Below, piece after piece: positions 25,189-34,091 of a DNA stretch of 64,000 nt (positions are counted from its first letter, which is position 1; each line of letters opens with the position of its first letter). The position numbers were made by a program, and so were the translations under genes. The stretch comes from Elusimicrobiota bacterium. Its GTDB lineage: Bacteria; Elusimicrobiota; Elusimicrobia; F11. The DNA is taken from contig JAJVIP010000007.1 in the NCBI GenBank assembly GCA_022072025.1, forward strand, positions 1-64,000, in the 5' to 3' direction. Below the pieces are notes generated by a model. The model had not been told where the DNA came from. It did not search any database and saw only the letters and a list, made by a program, of their open reading frames with translations.

Positions 25189-25727
25189 GAAAACATCATG
25201 ATCCGAAAGCTGTTGACACGGGCGGTGATATCGATCTGTCCCAGCATCCCTTTCACGACACGAAGATCATCGAGGATCAGAGGAAGAAGAAGCTGTGCGT
25301 CGCTTTGAGTTTGCTCGAACTCTTCTCGAATCGGATGCTCAATGGGAAGCGTTTGCTTCGTGAGAAGTTCATAGAGCGCGAAGAGCAGTGAGACAGGGAC
25401 CACACCTGCTAACTTAGAATCTGGATCGGGCGGAGTGATGCAGTGGATCGCCTCATCGACCGCTGTTTGAGCGAGGTATCTAATTCCCCAACCATCGCCA
25501 TTTGGCTCGCCGGATGAATTGTCCGCGAGATATTGTTCAAGCGTGGCCGGCGCGGCATGGGGGTGAGTTTGGCCGAAGTAGTCGCTCACTTGGTTTAGAA
25601 GCTCCCAAAGGAGACCCGTGCCCATCAAAAAATAACTTCGGCCGTGTTTGTCTCTTTGGATGAGCGGCCTGGGAAACCGCTGCCAAGCCAAGACTCTGTC
25701 TGCTTCGGTGTGATTTACGTTGTTCAT
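25185..25727 (-). CDS. Hypothetical phage protein, 180 aa
   Basis: Family not recognised. Mostly helical (LLWELLNQVSDYF, VSLLFALYELLTKQ, AQLLLPLILDDLRVVKGMLGQ). A strong AGGAGG site lies eight bases before the ATG. It begins just downstream of the iteron-like cluster and could be under its control. Confidence 0.6.
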   Translation of the reverse strand: MNNVNHTEADRVLAWQRFPRPLIQRDKHGRSYFLMGTGLLWELLNQVSDYFGQTHPHAAPATLEQYLADNSSGEPNGDGWGIRYLAQTAVDEAIHCITPPDPDSKLAGVVPVSLLFALYELLTKQTLPIEHPIREEFEQTQSDAQLLLPLILDDLRVVKGMLGQIDITARVNSFRIMMFS

Positions 25728-25749
25728 GTGATTAACCTCCTGGATTTTT

Positions 25750-26017
25750 AGGGTGCAACCCTGGGTGCAACCAAAAAACAGCTTGCACCCTGGGAAATTT
25801 GTTGATTTTCAAATCTTTGGGAGCCAGGGTGCAGGGGTGCAACCATTTCGGGGAAGTATTTGTATATTTATATGTATCCACCCCTCCCCCTCTTATTCTT
25901 TTCTTTTTCCAATCAATAGAGAGATACATACCCCTTGCACCCTTGGCACCCTTGCACCCTGTCGACGGAAAACGCCGGGTGCATCTGGGGTGCAAGCTCA
26001 TAGGGTTGCACCCTGAA
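25750..26017. repeat. Iteron-like cluster of GGGTGCAA, candidate replication origin
   Basis: About ten copies of GGGTGCA(A) or its complement TTGCACCC in both orientations occur within about 270 bases, beginning near 25751 and ending inside the 3' end of the primase gene (about 26010). An AT-rich stretch (TATTTGTATATTTATATGT, about 25857-25876) lies between the two groups. Dense direct and inverted iterons plus an AT-rich segment beside a primase gene suggest a phage origin. No gene is seen here. Confidence 0.6.
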
Positions 26018-28676
26018 TCTGCGTTAAATTCGTTCTTTCAACCGGCAACTGGAACTTGTGGAATCGGCGACCTCTCACTGTTCGCGCCCGCAATTGCACG
26101 TCCCACCCCACCTTTTTCAAAACCGGAACCGCCTCCGACAGCCGTTCGCCCAGTTGTCTCGCGTTCACAAACGGCGGCGGGAGCCCGTTTTCACGCGCCA
26201 GTCGCGAAAACAAGGTGTGCAAATCGAGGCTGGTTACTTCAAAATAAGCGCGGTGGCCGGGCAAGGCGTCTTGAAGATTGATGTCTCTAAGAACGGTCGG
26301 GGATTTTTGAATCAAGTCCAAGAAGGGCAGAAACACATTCGTCTCTTGCGACGCTTCTTCGGATGAAACATGCTGGGCTTCGAGCCACTGTTCGTCTAAT
26401 CCGTCGGGCAGACCAATCAATGCTTCTAACACGTCCCAGACCAAGAGAATGAGCGACAAGCATTCGAACGTGCGGCTCTTCGGATGATCCCGAAACGCTT
26501 TGGATAAATTAATTTCCAAGTCTTTGCGTTGCGAGAACCGCGGGAGAAGTTCATAGGCGATCAGATCGATCATCGCCGTAAAAATCTTGTCACGGGCGCC
26601 GCGAAGGCGGGAGATGTGATCTGAGACGGAGAAATCGGGATTGAAAAACGCCTGGTCGCATTGAATTTCCCATTGGCGCGAGATGAGTTCCGGTTTGCCC
26701 AGCGACTCGATGCCGTTAGTCAAAATAAAACAGTTGGCTCGCTCGCGAATGATCTCTTGGTTCTCGTAGAGTTTCCGCTTTTCGTGCACGATGCCGGTTG
26801 AGCTGGTTAGAAGAAAGTTCAGAAGATCCTTATCGATGTCGCGCACTTCTTTGTTGTCCAGAATCGTAAGCGGATTTTTTGAGCCATCCGTGAAATTGGC
26901 CGCGACCGTCGATAGCTTCCCGACATTTTCGCCGTAAAGCACATAACTCATGGTGGACGTGATGGAGCTTTTGCCGGAGCCGTGCACACCGGAGAGCCGC
27001 AGAAGGGGTTTCATGAAGCAGAAATCGCGCAGGAGAACGACAATCGTGTAGGCCAAGAGAAATGCCTTGTCGGGTTCGGAACACGGCGCGCTGTCGTAAA
27101 CGAAGGCCTTGAGCAATTGGAGGTTCTCACCGAGATCCTGCTTCTCCAGATAACGGAACGGTTGAACGCGGTCGCTCGGGTTCAAGAGAATATTATCGTC
27201 GTTCTGGCCGTTGGGGATCTCGGTCACCGAACGAGGCGATATTTTCAGAATGCGGCCGTCATGGTCGTGCGTGTGAATGAAAAGAACGGGGCCGTTGGTG
27301 TCGCCGTAGATCCAACTGGTGGAGCGAATCGGCGTTCCGCGACGCCTGGCGTGGTTTCGTAAGTATTCCCACAAGAATCGCCCTTCCGAATTGGTGACGT
27401 TGAAATGAGCGAGATCCTGTAGGAGCGCGTTAAAATTCCTGTTGTTACCGACGGTAAACACATGGCTGTCCAGACAGAGAAATTCCTCTGACGATTTGGG
27501 GTCAAAGAAAAACGCGCCGCGCCGGCCGAGATGACCGGCGGTGGCCTCGGCAATTTCAACTTGCCTCTCATGCGACTTCTTATCTTCGGCGTTTCGGATG
27601 CTGTCGATAATGTCCGACAGCTTTATGCCCTTCTCATTGGTCCCATTCAATCCAGGCACAAATCCAGAAAGGTTTAGCGCGGAAGTTTTATCGATGAGGT
27701 CCTGCAGCTCCTTGGCGGTGTAACAACGCTTATCAAACAGACCGCCGCCCATTTGCCGGGGCTTTGTGAAAAAATCCGTAACGTCTTTATCGTCCTTGGA
27801 TCCAAGCAAAGGTAATCGGATATTCTTGATTGACGCGACTTTCGATTCCTTGAACGCCTTGAGGACAATCGCTTCAACCGAGGCCTGTCCCTCGGAATCG
27901 CAGTCGTAAACCACCACAACGTGCTTATCTTTGAACAAGGGAATCCACTCACCGCGGAAAGAGCTGCAGCCGTGCGTGGAGGTGACCGCCATAAACCCTT
28001 GTTGCTGGAGCAGAAGCCGGTCCAATTCCCCTTCGCAGAGAAGAACCTGCTTCCCCTCATGCTTCAGGAGCTCGTCCGCACCGTACAAACGCGGCGTTGT
28101 TCCATGCCCCTTGAGATTGATCATCTTGGGCGTCTTGAGCGAACTATAAAGCCGGATGTTGACGAGCCGTCCACGTTCGTCACGAACAGGAATGGAGACG
28201 CGTCGGCGCACATTGTCCCATCCAAGACCATATTTTTTTATGGTTTCGTCGGTGAGCCCGCGCTTTTCTTTGAGATATCGAAGCGCCGATAAATTCGCCT
28301 GAAGAGTTTCGGCCAGCTGCCGGGGATATTGTTCGTCGATACGGTCCGACGGGGCGGCGGTTATTCCGCCCGGGCGCGGAACACCGGCCTTATCACCCAA
28401 CCGAAACAACACCTCTTTGAAAGAGGCGCCGGTTGAGTGCATGAGGAAATCAAACGCGCTCCCTTTTCCGCATTTCGCAAAACAGGCCCACTGGCCGGTT
28501 TTTTTGTTGTAGGCGAATGACGGATTGTGATCGTCGTGAAGCGGACAACAAGCCGCAATCCAATCCTCTCCTGTGGGCCGCTGCTTTTTAAGATTTGTGA
28601 ATACGTCGGAAAAGTCTTGGATCCGGCTTAGGATCTCCGCTTTGTATACCTTCCATTCTTCATTGTGGTTTGCCAC
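25998..28676 (-). CDS. Phage primase-helicase, 892 aa
   Basis: N-terminal CHC2-type zinc finger (CCPLHDDHNPSFAYNKKTGQWACFAKCGKG, residues ~43-73). Toprim domain at about 210-265 (VLLCEGELDRLLLQQQGFMAVTSTHG, then VVVVYDCDSEGQ). The C-terminal half has a AAA-type ATPase with Walker A LSGVHGSGKSSIT near residue 565 and LTILDNKEVRDID as the Walker B region. It therefore makes RNA primers and unwinds DNA at the fork. A candidate origin lies at its 3' end. It overlaps the ERCC4 gene by 17 bases. Confidence 0.88.
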   Translation of the reverse strand: MANHNEEWKVYKAEILSRIQDFSDVFTNLKKQRPTGEDWIAACCPLHDDHNPSFAYNKKTGQWACFAKCGKGSAFDFLMHSTGASFKEVLFRLGDKAGVPRPGGITAAPSDRIDEQYPRQLAETLQANLSALRYLKEKRGLTDETIKKYGLGWDNVRRRVSIPVRDERGRLVNIRLYSSLKTPKMINLKGHGTTPRLYGADELLKHEGKQVLLCEGELDRLLLQQQGFMAVTSTHGCSSFRGEWIPLFKDKHVVVVYDCDSEGQASVEAIVLKAFKESKVASIKNIRLPLLGSKDDKDVTDFFTKPRQMGGGLFDKRCYTAKELQDLIDKTSALNLSGFVPGLNGTNEKGIKLSDIIDSIRNAEDKKSHERQVEIAEATAGHLGRRGAFFFDPKSSEEFLCLDSHVFTVGNNRNFNALLQDLAHFNVTNSEGRFLWEYLRNHARRRGTPIRSTSWIYGDTNGPVLFIHTHDHDGRILKISPRSVTEIPNGQNDDNILLNPSDRVQPFRYLEKQDLGENLQLLKAFVYDSAPCSEPDKAFLLAYTIVVLLRDFCFMKPLLRLSGVHGSGKSSITSTMSYVLYGENVGKLSTVAANFTDGSKNPLTILDNKEVRDIDKDLLNFLLTSSTGIVHEKRKLYENQEIIRERANCFILTNGIESLGKPELISRQWEIQCDQAFFNPDFSVSDHISRLRGARDKIFTAMIDLIAYELLPRFSQRKDLEINLSKAFRDHPKSRTFECLSLILLVWDVLEALIGLPDGLDEQWLEAQHVSSEEASQETNVFLPFLDLIQKSPTVLRDINLQDALPGHRAYFEVTSLDLHTLFSRLARENGLPPPFVNARQLGERLSEAVPVLKKVGWDVQLRARTVRGRRFHKFQLPVERTNLTQIQGATL

Positions 28677-29142
28677 TCCGTTTCTCCTGCTGATAATTGA
28701 AAAATTTCTCCAAAAGCCGGTAGGTCACAGCTCGGCCGAACCGTCGATTGCCCGCAAAGAAAACCGCGAGCCGGTATTTCACCGACCAAGCCAAAAGCGT
28801 GTTAACCACCGCTTTGGGATTCATCTGCGAATAGGGCGGCGGCGTTAAACACTCCTCCAACGTGGCTTCGACAACAATGGCCGCATAGTCCATCGCGGCC
28901 AGCCGCTGGACTTCCCGTTCAAACCGTTTGCGCTGCGCTCCCACCGAGTTGAAAACGTCCTGCAGACTCTTCCGCTCAATAGCGACCTTCGTTTCGTATC
29001 CAAAAAGAGAATAATCGCCCGAGCGCAAAGCCATCACGGCCGCGCCCAGGTATTCGTAGGGCTGCTGCTCCCGCGAATCAATAATGATGGAAAGGGACCG
29101 TTCGGCCTCCGGCTTAGTGAGCGAACTAGCTTTTCTTCCCAT
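28660..29142 (-). CDS. ERCC4-type nuclease, 160 aa
   Basis: Has the XPF/ERCC4 nuclease core: IIIDSREQQPY, LRSGDYSLFGYETKVAIERKSLQDVF, where the GDY and ERKxxxD residues are catalytic or metal-binding. Single-domain versions occur in phage recombination or replication modules, acting on branched or flapped DNA. The start overlaps the end of the helicase gene by 17 bases. Confidence 0.82.
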   Translation of the reverse strand: MGRKASSLTKPEAERSLSIIIDSREQQPYEYLGAAVMALRSGDYSLFGYETKVAIERKSLQDVFNSVGAQRKRFEREVQRLAAMDYAAIVVEATLEECLTPPPYSQMNPKAVVNTLLAWSVKYRLAVFFAGNRRFGRAVTYRLLEKFFNYQQEKRSGKPQ

Positions 29143-30331
29143 TGATCAACTGCGTCAGATTCGTAAATCGTTTTCCCTGTTGATTGCGCCACACAACCCT
29201 GGGGATCTCATCGCGTTGTCCAACAAGGATCAAGAGTTGTTTCGCCCGGGTGACAGCGGTATAGAGCAGGTTGCGTTGAAGCAAGAGACCACCAAAGCTT
29301 TTGTGGACCGGCACGATCACAATCGGCCACTCAGAGCCCTGCGCTTTATGAACCGTGATCGCGTAGGCCAGCTCGAGATCATTTCCTTTAAGCGGCAACT
29401 GAACGCGCCTCTCCGGGCTTTCAAAATTCACCGCAATAATCTTTTCCGCTTTGTTGATCCCGGCCACAAACCCCATATCGCCGTTCACGATGTTGTGGTC
29501 GTAGTCGTTTTTCGTATTGATGACTTTGTCGCCGACTTTAAACGGATAGTTGGGGATTGGATCAGAGGGGTTAAGCGCTTTCTGAAGTTCGAGATTGATC
29601 GATTTGCAGGAGAGCGTCGTTTTCTCACGAATCGGCGAGATCACCTGAACATCTCGCAATGGGTCCAGTTTTCTGTTTTTCAGTAATTCACTTGAGAAGA
29701 ACTCAATGATCTTTGCCAACACATGCTCTTCTCTATCTCGACCAATAAAGTAAAAATCACCGGCGTTGTTATTTTCGGTGATGATGTCCTCACCGTTTTT
29801 TATGCGGTGAGCGTTTTGAACGATCAGGCCGTCTTTCTGCCGCTTGATGATGGTCAGCTCTTTGGATGGGACTGATTGCGAGTTCAACAAATCCCGAAAG
29901 GGGCTCCCCGGCCCCACCGGTGGAAGCTGATAATGATCTCCGACCAAAACCACCTTGGTGTGCGGCGACACCGCTTTCATCAGACTTGCCATGAGAGAAA
30001 TGTCCACCATCGACGTTTCATCCACCACAACAAGGTCCGCGGCCAACAAATTGTTTTCGTTTTTGGAGAATTCGAACCGGCCTTTCACTTTGGTGGGGCC
30101 CAACATGCGATGGATCGTCATCGCTTCTCGACCAGTGACCTCGGATAGTCGCTTAGCCGCTTTGCCCGAGGGCGCCGCGAGCGAGATTCGGTATCCGGGC
30201 CGCGCATGAGCGTCAACAATTGCTCTGACAACCGTCGATTTGCCGGTTCCGGCGCCGCCCGTCACAATGGAGAATCGGTGCTTGCGAACCAGATCTTCGG
30301 CTTCTTGTTGATCAGGGAAGAGATTCATCAT
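29126..30331 (-). CDS. RecD2-type helicase, C-terminal motor part, 401 aa
   Basis: Superfamily 1 helicase motor: Walker A VTGGAGTGKST (residues 24-33), Walker B VVVDETSM (101-108), GDHYQLPPVGPG (motif III), and C-terminal TVHKAQGSEWPIVIVPV and LLYTAVTRAKQLLILVG (motifs V and VI). It corresponds to the second half of RecD2. The N-terminal half is encoded separately upstream with a 20-base overlap, so the enzyme is split. It could assemble from two chains or arise by +1 slippage at CTC-AAA-AAT near 30330. Confidence 0.85.
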   Translation of the reverse strand: MMNLFPDQQEAEDLVRKHRFSIVTGGAGTGKSTVVRAIVDAHARPGYRISLAAPSGKAAKRLSEVTGREAMTIHRMLGPTKVKGRFEFSKNENNLLAADLVVVDETSMVDISLMASLMKAVSPHTKVVLVGDHYQLPPVGPGSPFRDLLNSQSVPSKELTIIKRQKDGLIVQNAHRIKNGEDIITENNNAGDFYFIGRDREEHVLAKIIEFFSSELLKNRKLDPLRDVQVISPIREKTTLSCKSINLELQKALNPSDPIPNYPFKVGDKVINTKNDYDHNIVNGDMGFVAGINKAEKIIAVNFESPERRVQLPLKGNDLELAYAITVHKAQGSEWPIVIVPVHKSFGGLLLQRNLLYTAVTRAKQLLILVGQRDEIPRVVWRNQQGKRFTNLTQLINGKKS

Positions 30332-31208
30332 TTTTGAGAAGCACCTTTATTTTGTTGGCCACAAAAGATTCGTCGTTGAAGAGCTGTGGCAAATAAGCGT
30401 TGTCGCCGTCCACTTTGATCACAGCTTCCGTGATGAGCTTTGGCAGAACAGCCTCAACTTTGGCGGATTCAATCGCCAACAGCTCGGCCGAGGCCTGAAT
30501 GAGGATCGGCTTCGGCAAAAAAACATGGCCGGCTTCTCTCGACGCCTTTTGAAGAACGTAGAGCAAGCCGGCCCGGACCCTGGGCAAACCCTCGGGGTCA
30601 AATCCAACTTTCTTGGCTATCGCATCGGCGATAGTAAACCCGACGCGATCAATCTCGGTCATCAGTTCATAGGGATTGCTCCGTATGCGATCAGGCGCAT
30701 GGACTCCCCAAATTTTGATGATGTCGTGAACAGCAGATTTTGGTATGCGGGTGCCGCCCACCATTTCTTTGAGCGTCAGAGTCAGTTTCTCACGCGCCTC
30801 GATCTCTTTAAGGCCCGCTGAGATTTTCTCCGCATGTTCCTTGGTGATTCCTGTGACTTTTTCTGCCACTTTCTCATGACTGTCTTTCAAAACAATCAGC
30901 GTCTGATCGCCAAACGCCTCGGTTAATCGCTCAGCCAAACGAGGACCAACACCATCGGCGTTTTCTTCGAGATATTCTTGGATCGCTTTGATTCCAGTGG
31001 GGTGGCGCGCCTCATAATCGACAAATTTAAACCCCCGCCCGAATCGTGGATGGTTTTCCCACTCGCCGTGAAAGGTATAGACCATGCCGATCTCCGGCCA
31101 GAGCATGGGACCCTTTACTGATGCGCCTGAATCCAACCGAGCGATCAGAAATCCGTCCTCGTGGTAACGGATTTCAACGAGTGTTCCCTCAAGAATTTCT
31201 TCGCTCAT
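30312..31208 (-). CDS. RecD2-type helicase, N-terminal part, 298 aa
   Basis: Matches the non-motor half of RecD2: an OB-like start (EGTLVEIRYHEDGFLIARLDSG ... YTFHGEWENHPRFGRGFKF), then helix-hairpin-helix segments (GIKAIQEYLEENADGVGPRLAERLTEAFG, VGFTIADAIAKKVGF) and a winged-helix-like end. ATG 31208 (MSEEILEGT) is preferred since family members begin at this point; upstream ATG 31235 is possible. It ends within the first codons of the motor gene. Together they would unwind DNA 5' to 3' in repair or recombination. Confidence 0.75.
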   Translation of the reverse strand: MSEEILEGTLVEIRYHEDGFLIARLDSGASVKGPMLWPEIGMVYTFHGEWENHPRFGRGFKFVDYEARHPTGIKAIQEYLEENADGVGPRLAERLTEAFGDQTLIVLKDSHEKVAEKVTGITKEHAEKISAGLKEIEAREKLTLTLKEMVGGTRIPKSAVHDIIKIWGVHAPDRIRSNPYELMTEIDRVGFTIADAIAKKVGFDPEGLPRVRAGLLYVLQKASREAGHVFLPKPILIQASAELLAIESAKVEAVLPKLITEAVIKVDGDNAYLPQLFNDESFVANKIKVLLKNDESLP

Positions 31209-31440
31209 CGTCGAGTTTGATGACCCCAAGGTCATGGAGCGTTCGGCATTGGCAACAAAGCGATTGATGCCGGTGCCAGACCATTTCATGCCGGTAAACA
31301 TCTCGAGCCGCTTCCAACCGCAAATAGAAGCTGTCCGATCTTGCGTTCGATCCCAACTGTGTCAGAAGATTCTCGAGCGCCGAGACGATATTCCTGTATC
31401 GACTCGCTGTGTCGCCCCATTTTTCTGTGTGAGTCATCAT
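31189..31440 (-). CDS. Small phage protein with Cys cluster, 83 aa
   Basis: Family not recognised. It starts with a helical region (ALENLLTQLGSNARSDSFYLRLEAARDVY) and has CCQC near the end. AAAGGAG lies six bases upstream of the first ATG, and the stop overlaps the start of the RecD2-like gene. A TTGTTTAAAACAA near-palindrome (31451-31464) stands just before it. Confidence 0.55.
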   Translation of the reverse strand: MMTHTEKWGDTASRYRNIVSALENLLTQLGSNARSDSFYLRLEAARDVYRHEMVWHRHQSLCCQCRTLHDLGVIKLDDERRNS

Positions 31441-31460
31441 GCTGTTCTCCTTTTTGTTTT

Positions 31461-31775
31461 AAACAAGCCACACCTCGCCTAGCCGCAGCCCGCCAACCAC
31501 CGTCATGACTTACCGCACTGATCCATACCCGGCCACACCCAACGCCGACTTGCCATAAATCTGGCCTTGGCTCGCCAAGGCTCACCTCTTCTCTCCTTGC
31601 CGGGACTTACCCAACCCTCAAAATCAGCCGCGCTGTTCGATAAAAAGGCCGCACCTCGCCTGACCAGACCATTCGCAACCCCGCCCACATCCGTCTCGTC
31701 TCGCCGCGTCAACCACCACGCCCGGCCGCAAGGTTTCCGCATCCAGCCACACGCGGCCTAGCCATAGTCACCTTG
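31461..31775 (-). repeat. Degenerate GGC-type repeat tract, 315 bp
   Basis: Gap between two early genes with no credible coding frame. On the minus strand GGC or GCGG recurs at about five- or ten-base spacing (for example GGCAAGTCGGCG, GGCTAGGCGAGG, TGGCGGGCTGCGGCTAGG), strongly biased to G on one strand. A second tract lies at 32459-32610, so the pair flanks one gene. It may be a recombination-related or protein-binding array, or a structured RNA. No function can be assigned. Confidence 0.5.
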
Positions 31776-31776
31776 C

Positions 31777-32424
31777 CTAGTTCTCCCACCTCTCGAATTT
31801 TTTCAGCAGAAACAGTCCGTATTCAGGTCGGTAATCGCCCAATCCAACCGTCATGCCTGCTCTCGTAATGACCTCATAGAGAAGTTCCGGCGTGATGTAT
31901 TCGGGCAGAAGCACTCGCACGAAAAATGTCGCAGTCCATCCGGATTTCATGGCCGGCCGAATGCGAGCGATCCGCGCTTTCTGAATGATGACGCCACGCT
32001 TATCCTCGAAATCCCAATGGTCAACACCGAGCGTTGCTACCTCCGGCATGACTTGGATTCCCGCTTTGAAGATATCCATCGCTGATTTGCGCGGACTCCG
32101 AGGGTCTTGATTGAACTTGGCGGAATGCACCAGACACTGTTTGAAATTTATTCCGGGGATTCCCAGCTGATTTGAATCAGGAACTCGATAAACGTAGGAC
32201 TCCAAGTTGTCAGTCTTTTTTTCTTGAGATCCTTTTTTTGCTCGCGCCTTTGCTTCTGCCGCTTCACAGTCGTAGCGGTGAAACAAAAGCGTGGACGTGC
32301 CTTCAACTTGCACCTCCATCACATAAGGCTGGTCGTGTTTCACCACCGCCTTTGGTTTGTAGGCGTCGCCCATATTTAATCCGGGGACCCGCTTGTCTTT
32401 TTTCCCGTCTAACGTTGCTTCCAT
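31777..32424 (-). CDS. Conserved phage recombination-cluster protein, 215 aa
   Basis: Resembles a widespread phage family near annealing and exonuclease genes, with an N-terminal strand (EVQVEGTSTLLFHRYD), a central LGIPGINFKQCLVHSAK and a C-terminal GMTVGLGDYRPEYGLFLLKKF. The glycine-rich end recalls RAMP-like folds, but this is not proven. A strong AGGAGGTGATG site precedes the ATG. It is unusual in being flanked on both sides by GGC-repeat tracts. Confidence 0.6.
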   Translation of the reverse strand: MEATLDGKKDKRVPGLNMGDAYKPKAVVKHDQPYVMEVQVEGTSTLLFHRYDCEAAEAKARAKKGSQEKKTDNLESYVYRVPDSNQLGIPGINFKQCLVHSAKFNQDPRSPRKSAMDIFKAGIQVMPEVATLGVDHWDFEDKRGVIIQKARIARIRPAMKSGWTATFFVRVLLPEYITPELLYEVITRAGMTVGLGDYRPEYGLFLLKKFERWEN

Positions 32425-32458
32425 CTCATCACCTCCTGTATTTTTTTAAAGAACGTGC

Positions 32459-32610
32459 CTCACAATGCCCAGCCAAACCGAACTCTGCCATGCCATGGTT
32501 CGCCGAACCTGGCCGTGCCGTACTCTGCCGAACCTTGCCGGATCACACCTCGCCGCACAGGACCCGACCCAACCAATGCCTTGGCGAACCAAGCTATGTC
32601 GTGGCTTGCC
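32459..32610 (-). repeat. Second degenerate GGC-type repeat tract, 152 bp
   Basis: On the minus strand units resembling GGCAAGGTTC, GGCAGAGTAC, GGCACGGCCA, GGCAGAGTTC and GGCATTGTGA follow one another, giving a roughly ten-base (or five-base) period. It lies immediately upstream of the ribosome site of the 215-residue gene and downstream of the DUF669 gene. No coding frame is credible here. Confidence 0.55.
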
Positions 32611-33051
32611 TCAAAAGGGTTCGTCGTCTGAATCGGCCGCAGGCGCAGCTGGCGCCGACTTTTCAGCTTTCTCATAGCCGGCGAAGGGCACGACATTTCT
32701 CATTTTTTTGGCTCCCTCCCCGTCCTCATACTCCTCGTTCAGAACTGAAAGAAGACATGAGCGTCCGATGATCATTTGCGGAGTTAAATCCAACTCGCCG
32801 CTCACATCCAAACCGAGTCGCGAACAAACAAGCTTCACGCGTTTAATCGCGGCCGAGCTGAACACCAACCGATCAAAGATGTACCGGCCCATATGCTCTC
32901 CTCCCATCACTTGGAACCGGACATTCCACATCTCATCTCCGTTTTGGGTGGACGCTTCTTCCACTTCGGTTACTTTGCAGTGATACTTTCCCGGTGGAAG
33001 AGGGCTAAAGTCGACGACGTCATCGATTTTGTTGAAGTCAATTTTTGGCAT
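32611..33051 (-). CDS. DUF669-family SSB-like protein, 146 aa
   Basis: Matches DUF669 phage proteins: MPKIDFNKIDDVVDFSPLPPGKYHCKVTEVEEAS followed by a beta-barrel-like GGEHMGRYIFDRLVF. The C-terminus is acidic and ends DDEPF, like the protein-binding tip of SSB, so it likely binds single-stranded DNA and recruits partners. The start at 33051 follows AGGAGG by five bases. It is next to the Sak4-like ATPase as in many phages. Confidence 0.78.
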   Translation of the reverse strand: MPKIDFNKIDDVVDFSPLPPGKYHCKVTEVEEASTQNGDEMWNVRFQVMGGEHMGRYIFDRLVFSSAAIKRVKLVCSRLGLDVSGELDLTPQMIIGRSCLLSVLNEEYEDGEGAKKMRNVVPFAGYEKAEKSAPAAPAADSDDEPF

Positions 33052-34072
33052 TGGAACCTCCTGTGATTTGTTTGGAAAGGGCGGCGTCAAGTTTTGAGGC
33101 GATGGTTTCGGCATCTTTCAGAGTGAGATCATCCAGAGCTTCGACACCGTAGGTCGCGAGACGTTTTTCGACGTGCTCAGAAGTCAGCCCAAGTTGCGAA
33201 ATTGCCTTTTCGATTTTGGTCTTTAACTCGGGCGTGATCATGGACATAGGCTTGGCCTTTCGAGAGAGCGCCTGCTTGCCGAAATAAGACTCAAAGACGT
33301 TGTAGCGGGCTTCCAATGGCTCTTTGGGCAACTCGAACGGTTCGGTCGGCAACTTATGGGACCTGTCTTTAAGGCACTTCCCCATGTGGCGGCCGTTTTC
33401 ATCGATGTAGAGATGAACAATGGTGTCGAAGAGATACGGAAGGCTTTTTTCGCCATCAAAAGTGTCCCCCATCGCCACCATAAATGAGCCTTCTTTGTAT
33501 TGGGGTTTCTGGCGGGCTGTCACGACCACGTTCATGTCCAGTGCAATGAGCTTTCGAATAAATTCTTTAAGCTCCGCTTTAAGCGTCATCCAGTCTTTGG
33601 GTTGCATGTCATAAAACTCGTGGCGATATCCCTTCGAGCCCTTGTTGCGAAGCAAGAAAAGGTCAGACCATTTTTTTTGGAGAGCTTCCCAGAGAACGGT
33701 GAAAGGATCGATCACGACGGTTCTAAAGTCGTGGCGTTTGGTGCTCAACCATTCAATTGCGTTGGTGGCTTGCTCAAACGTCGTCGCCTTAAGAACACCG
33801 AAATCGAACACGTCGCCGTAAAGATCGGCGCTTCCCTCCAGGTCGATCAGGGCCGGCTTTGGGAATTGAAGAGCGATCGTGGTCTTAAACACGCCAGAGT
33901 CGCCCCATAGGAAAAGTTTTAGTCTCTTCTCAACGGACTTTGCTTTTTGAAAGGGCGAGTCCGCGGTTTCTTCTTTTTTCGAGAAATCCAAGTGGACGGA
34001 TTTCTGGGCAACCGGCTGACCCGTCGGCTGATCCGGTTTCCCCTCATCGGGCAGAGTGACATCAGTTTTCAT
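33038..34072 (-). CDS. Sak4-like RecA-fold ATPase, 344 aa
   Basis: AAA_24-type phage ATPase: Walker A LWGDSGVFKTTIAL (residues 55-68) and a Walker B-like RTVVIDPFTVL, then MNVVVTARQKPQYKEGSFM. Sak4 proteins work with SSB-like partners in single-strand annealing. The C-terminal ~70 residues contain a helical TSEHVEKRLATYGVEALDDLTLKDAETIASKLD segment. The start at 34072 follows AAAGGAG by eight bases. It overlaps the DUF669 gene by 14 bases. Confidence 0.78.
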   Translation of the reverse strand: MKTDVTLPDEGKPDQPTGQPVAQKSVHLDFSKKEETADSPFQKAKSVEKRLKLFLWGDSGVFKTTIALQFPKPALIDLEGSADLYGDVFDFGVLKATTFEQATNAIEWLSTKRHDFRTVVIDPFTVLWEALQKKWSDLFLLRNKGSKGYRHEFYDMQPKDWMTLKAELKEFIRKLIALDMNVVVTARQKPQYKEGSFMVAMGDTFDGEKSLPYLFDTIVHLYIDENGRHMGKCLKDRSHKLPTEPFELPKEPLEARYNVFESYFGKQALSRKAKPMSMITPELKTKIEKAISQLGLTSEHVEKRLATYGVEALDDLTLKDAETIASKLDAALSKQITGGSNAKN

Positions 34073-34091
34073 ATGGCGTTCTCCTTTAGTG

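Noticed and set aside
25750-26017. Possible CRISPR array
   Set aside because: Repeats are only eight bases, in both orientations, with irregular spacing and no spacers of constant length. An iteron cluster fits better.
32459-32771. Plus-strand reading frames across the GGC tracts
   Set aside because: Frames there arise from the repeat composition; they have no ribosome site and overlap the DUF669 gene on the other strand.
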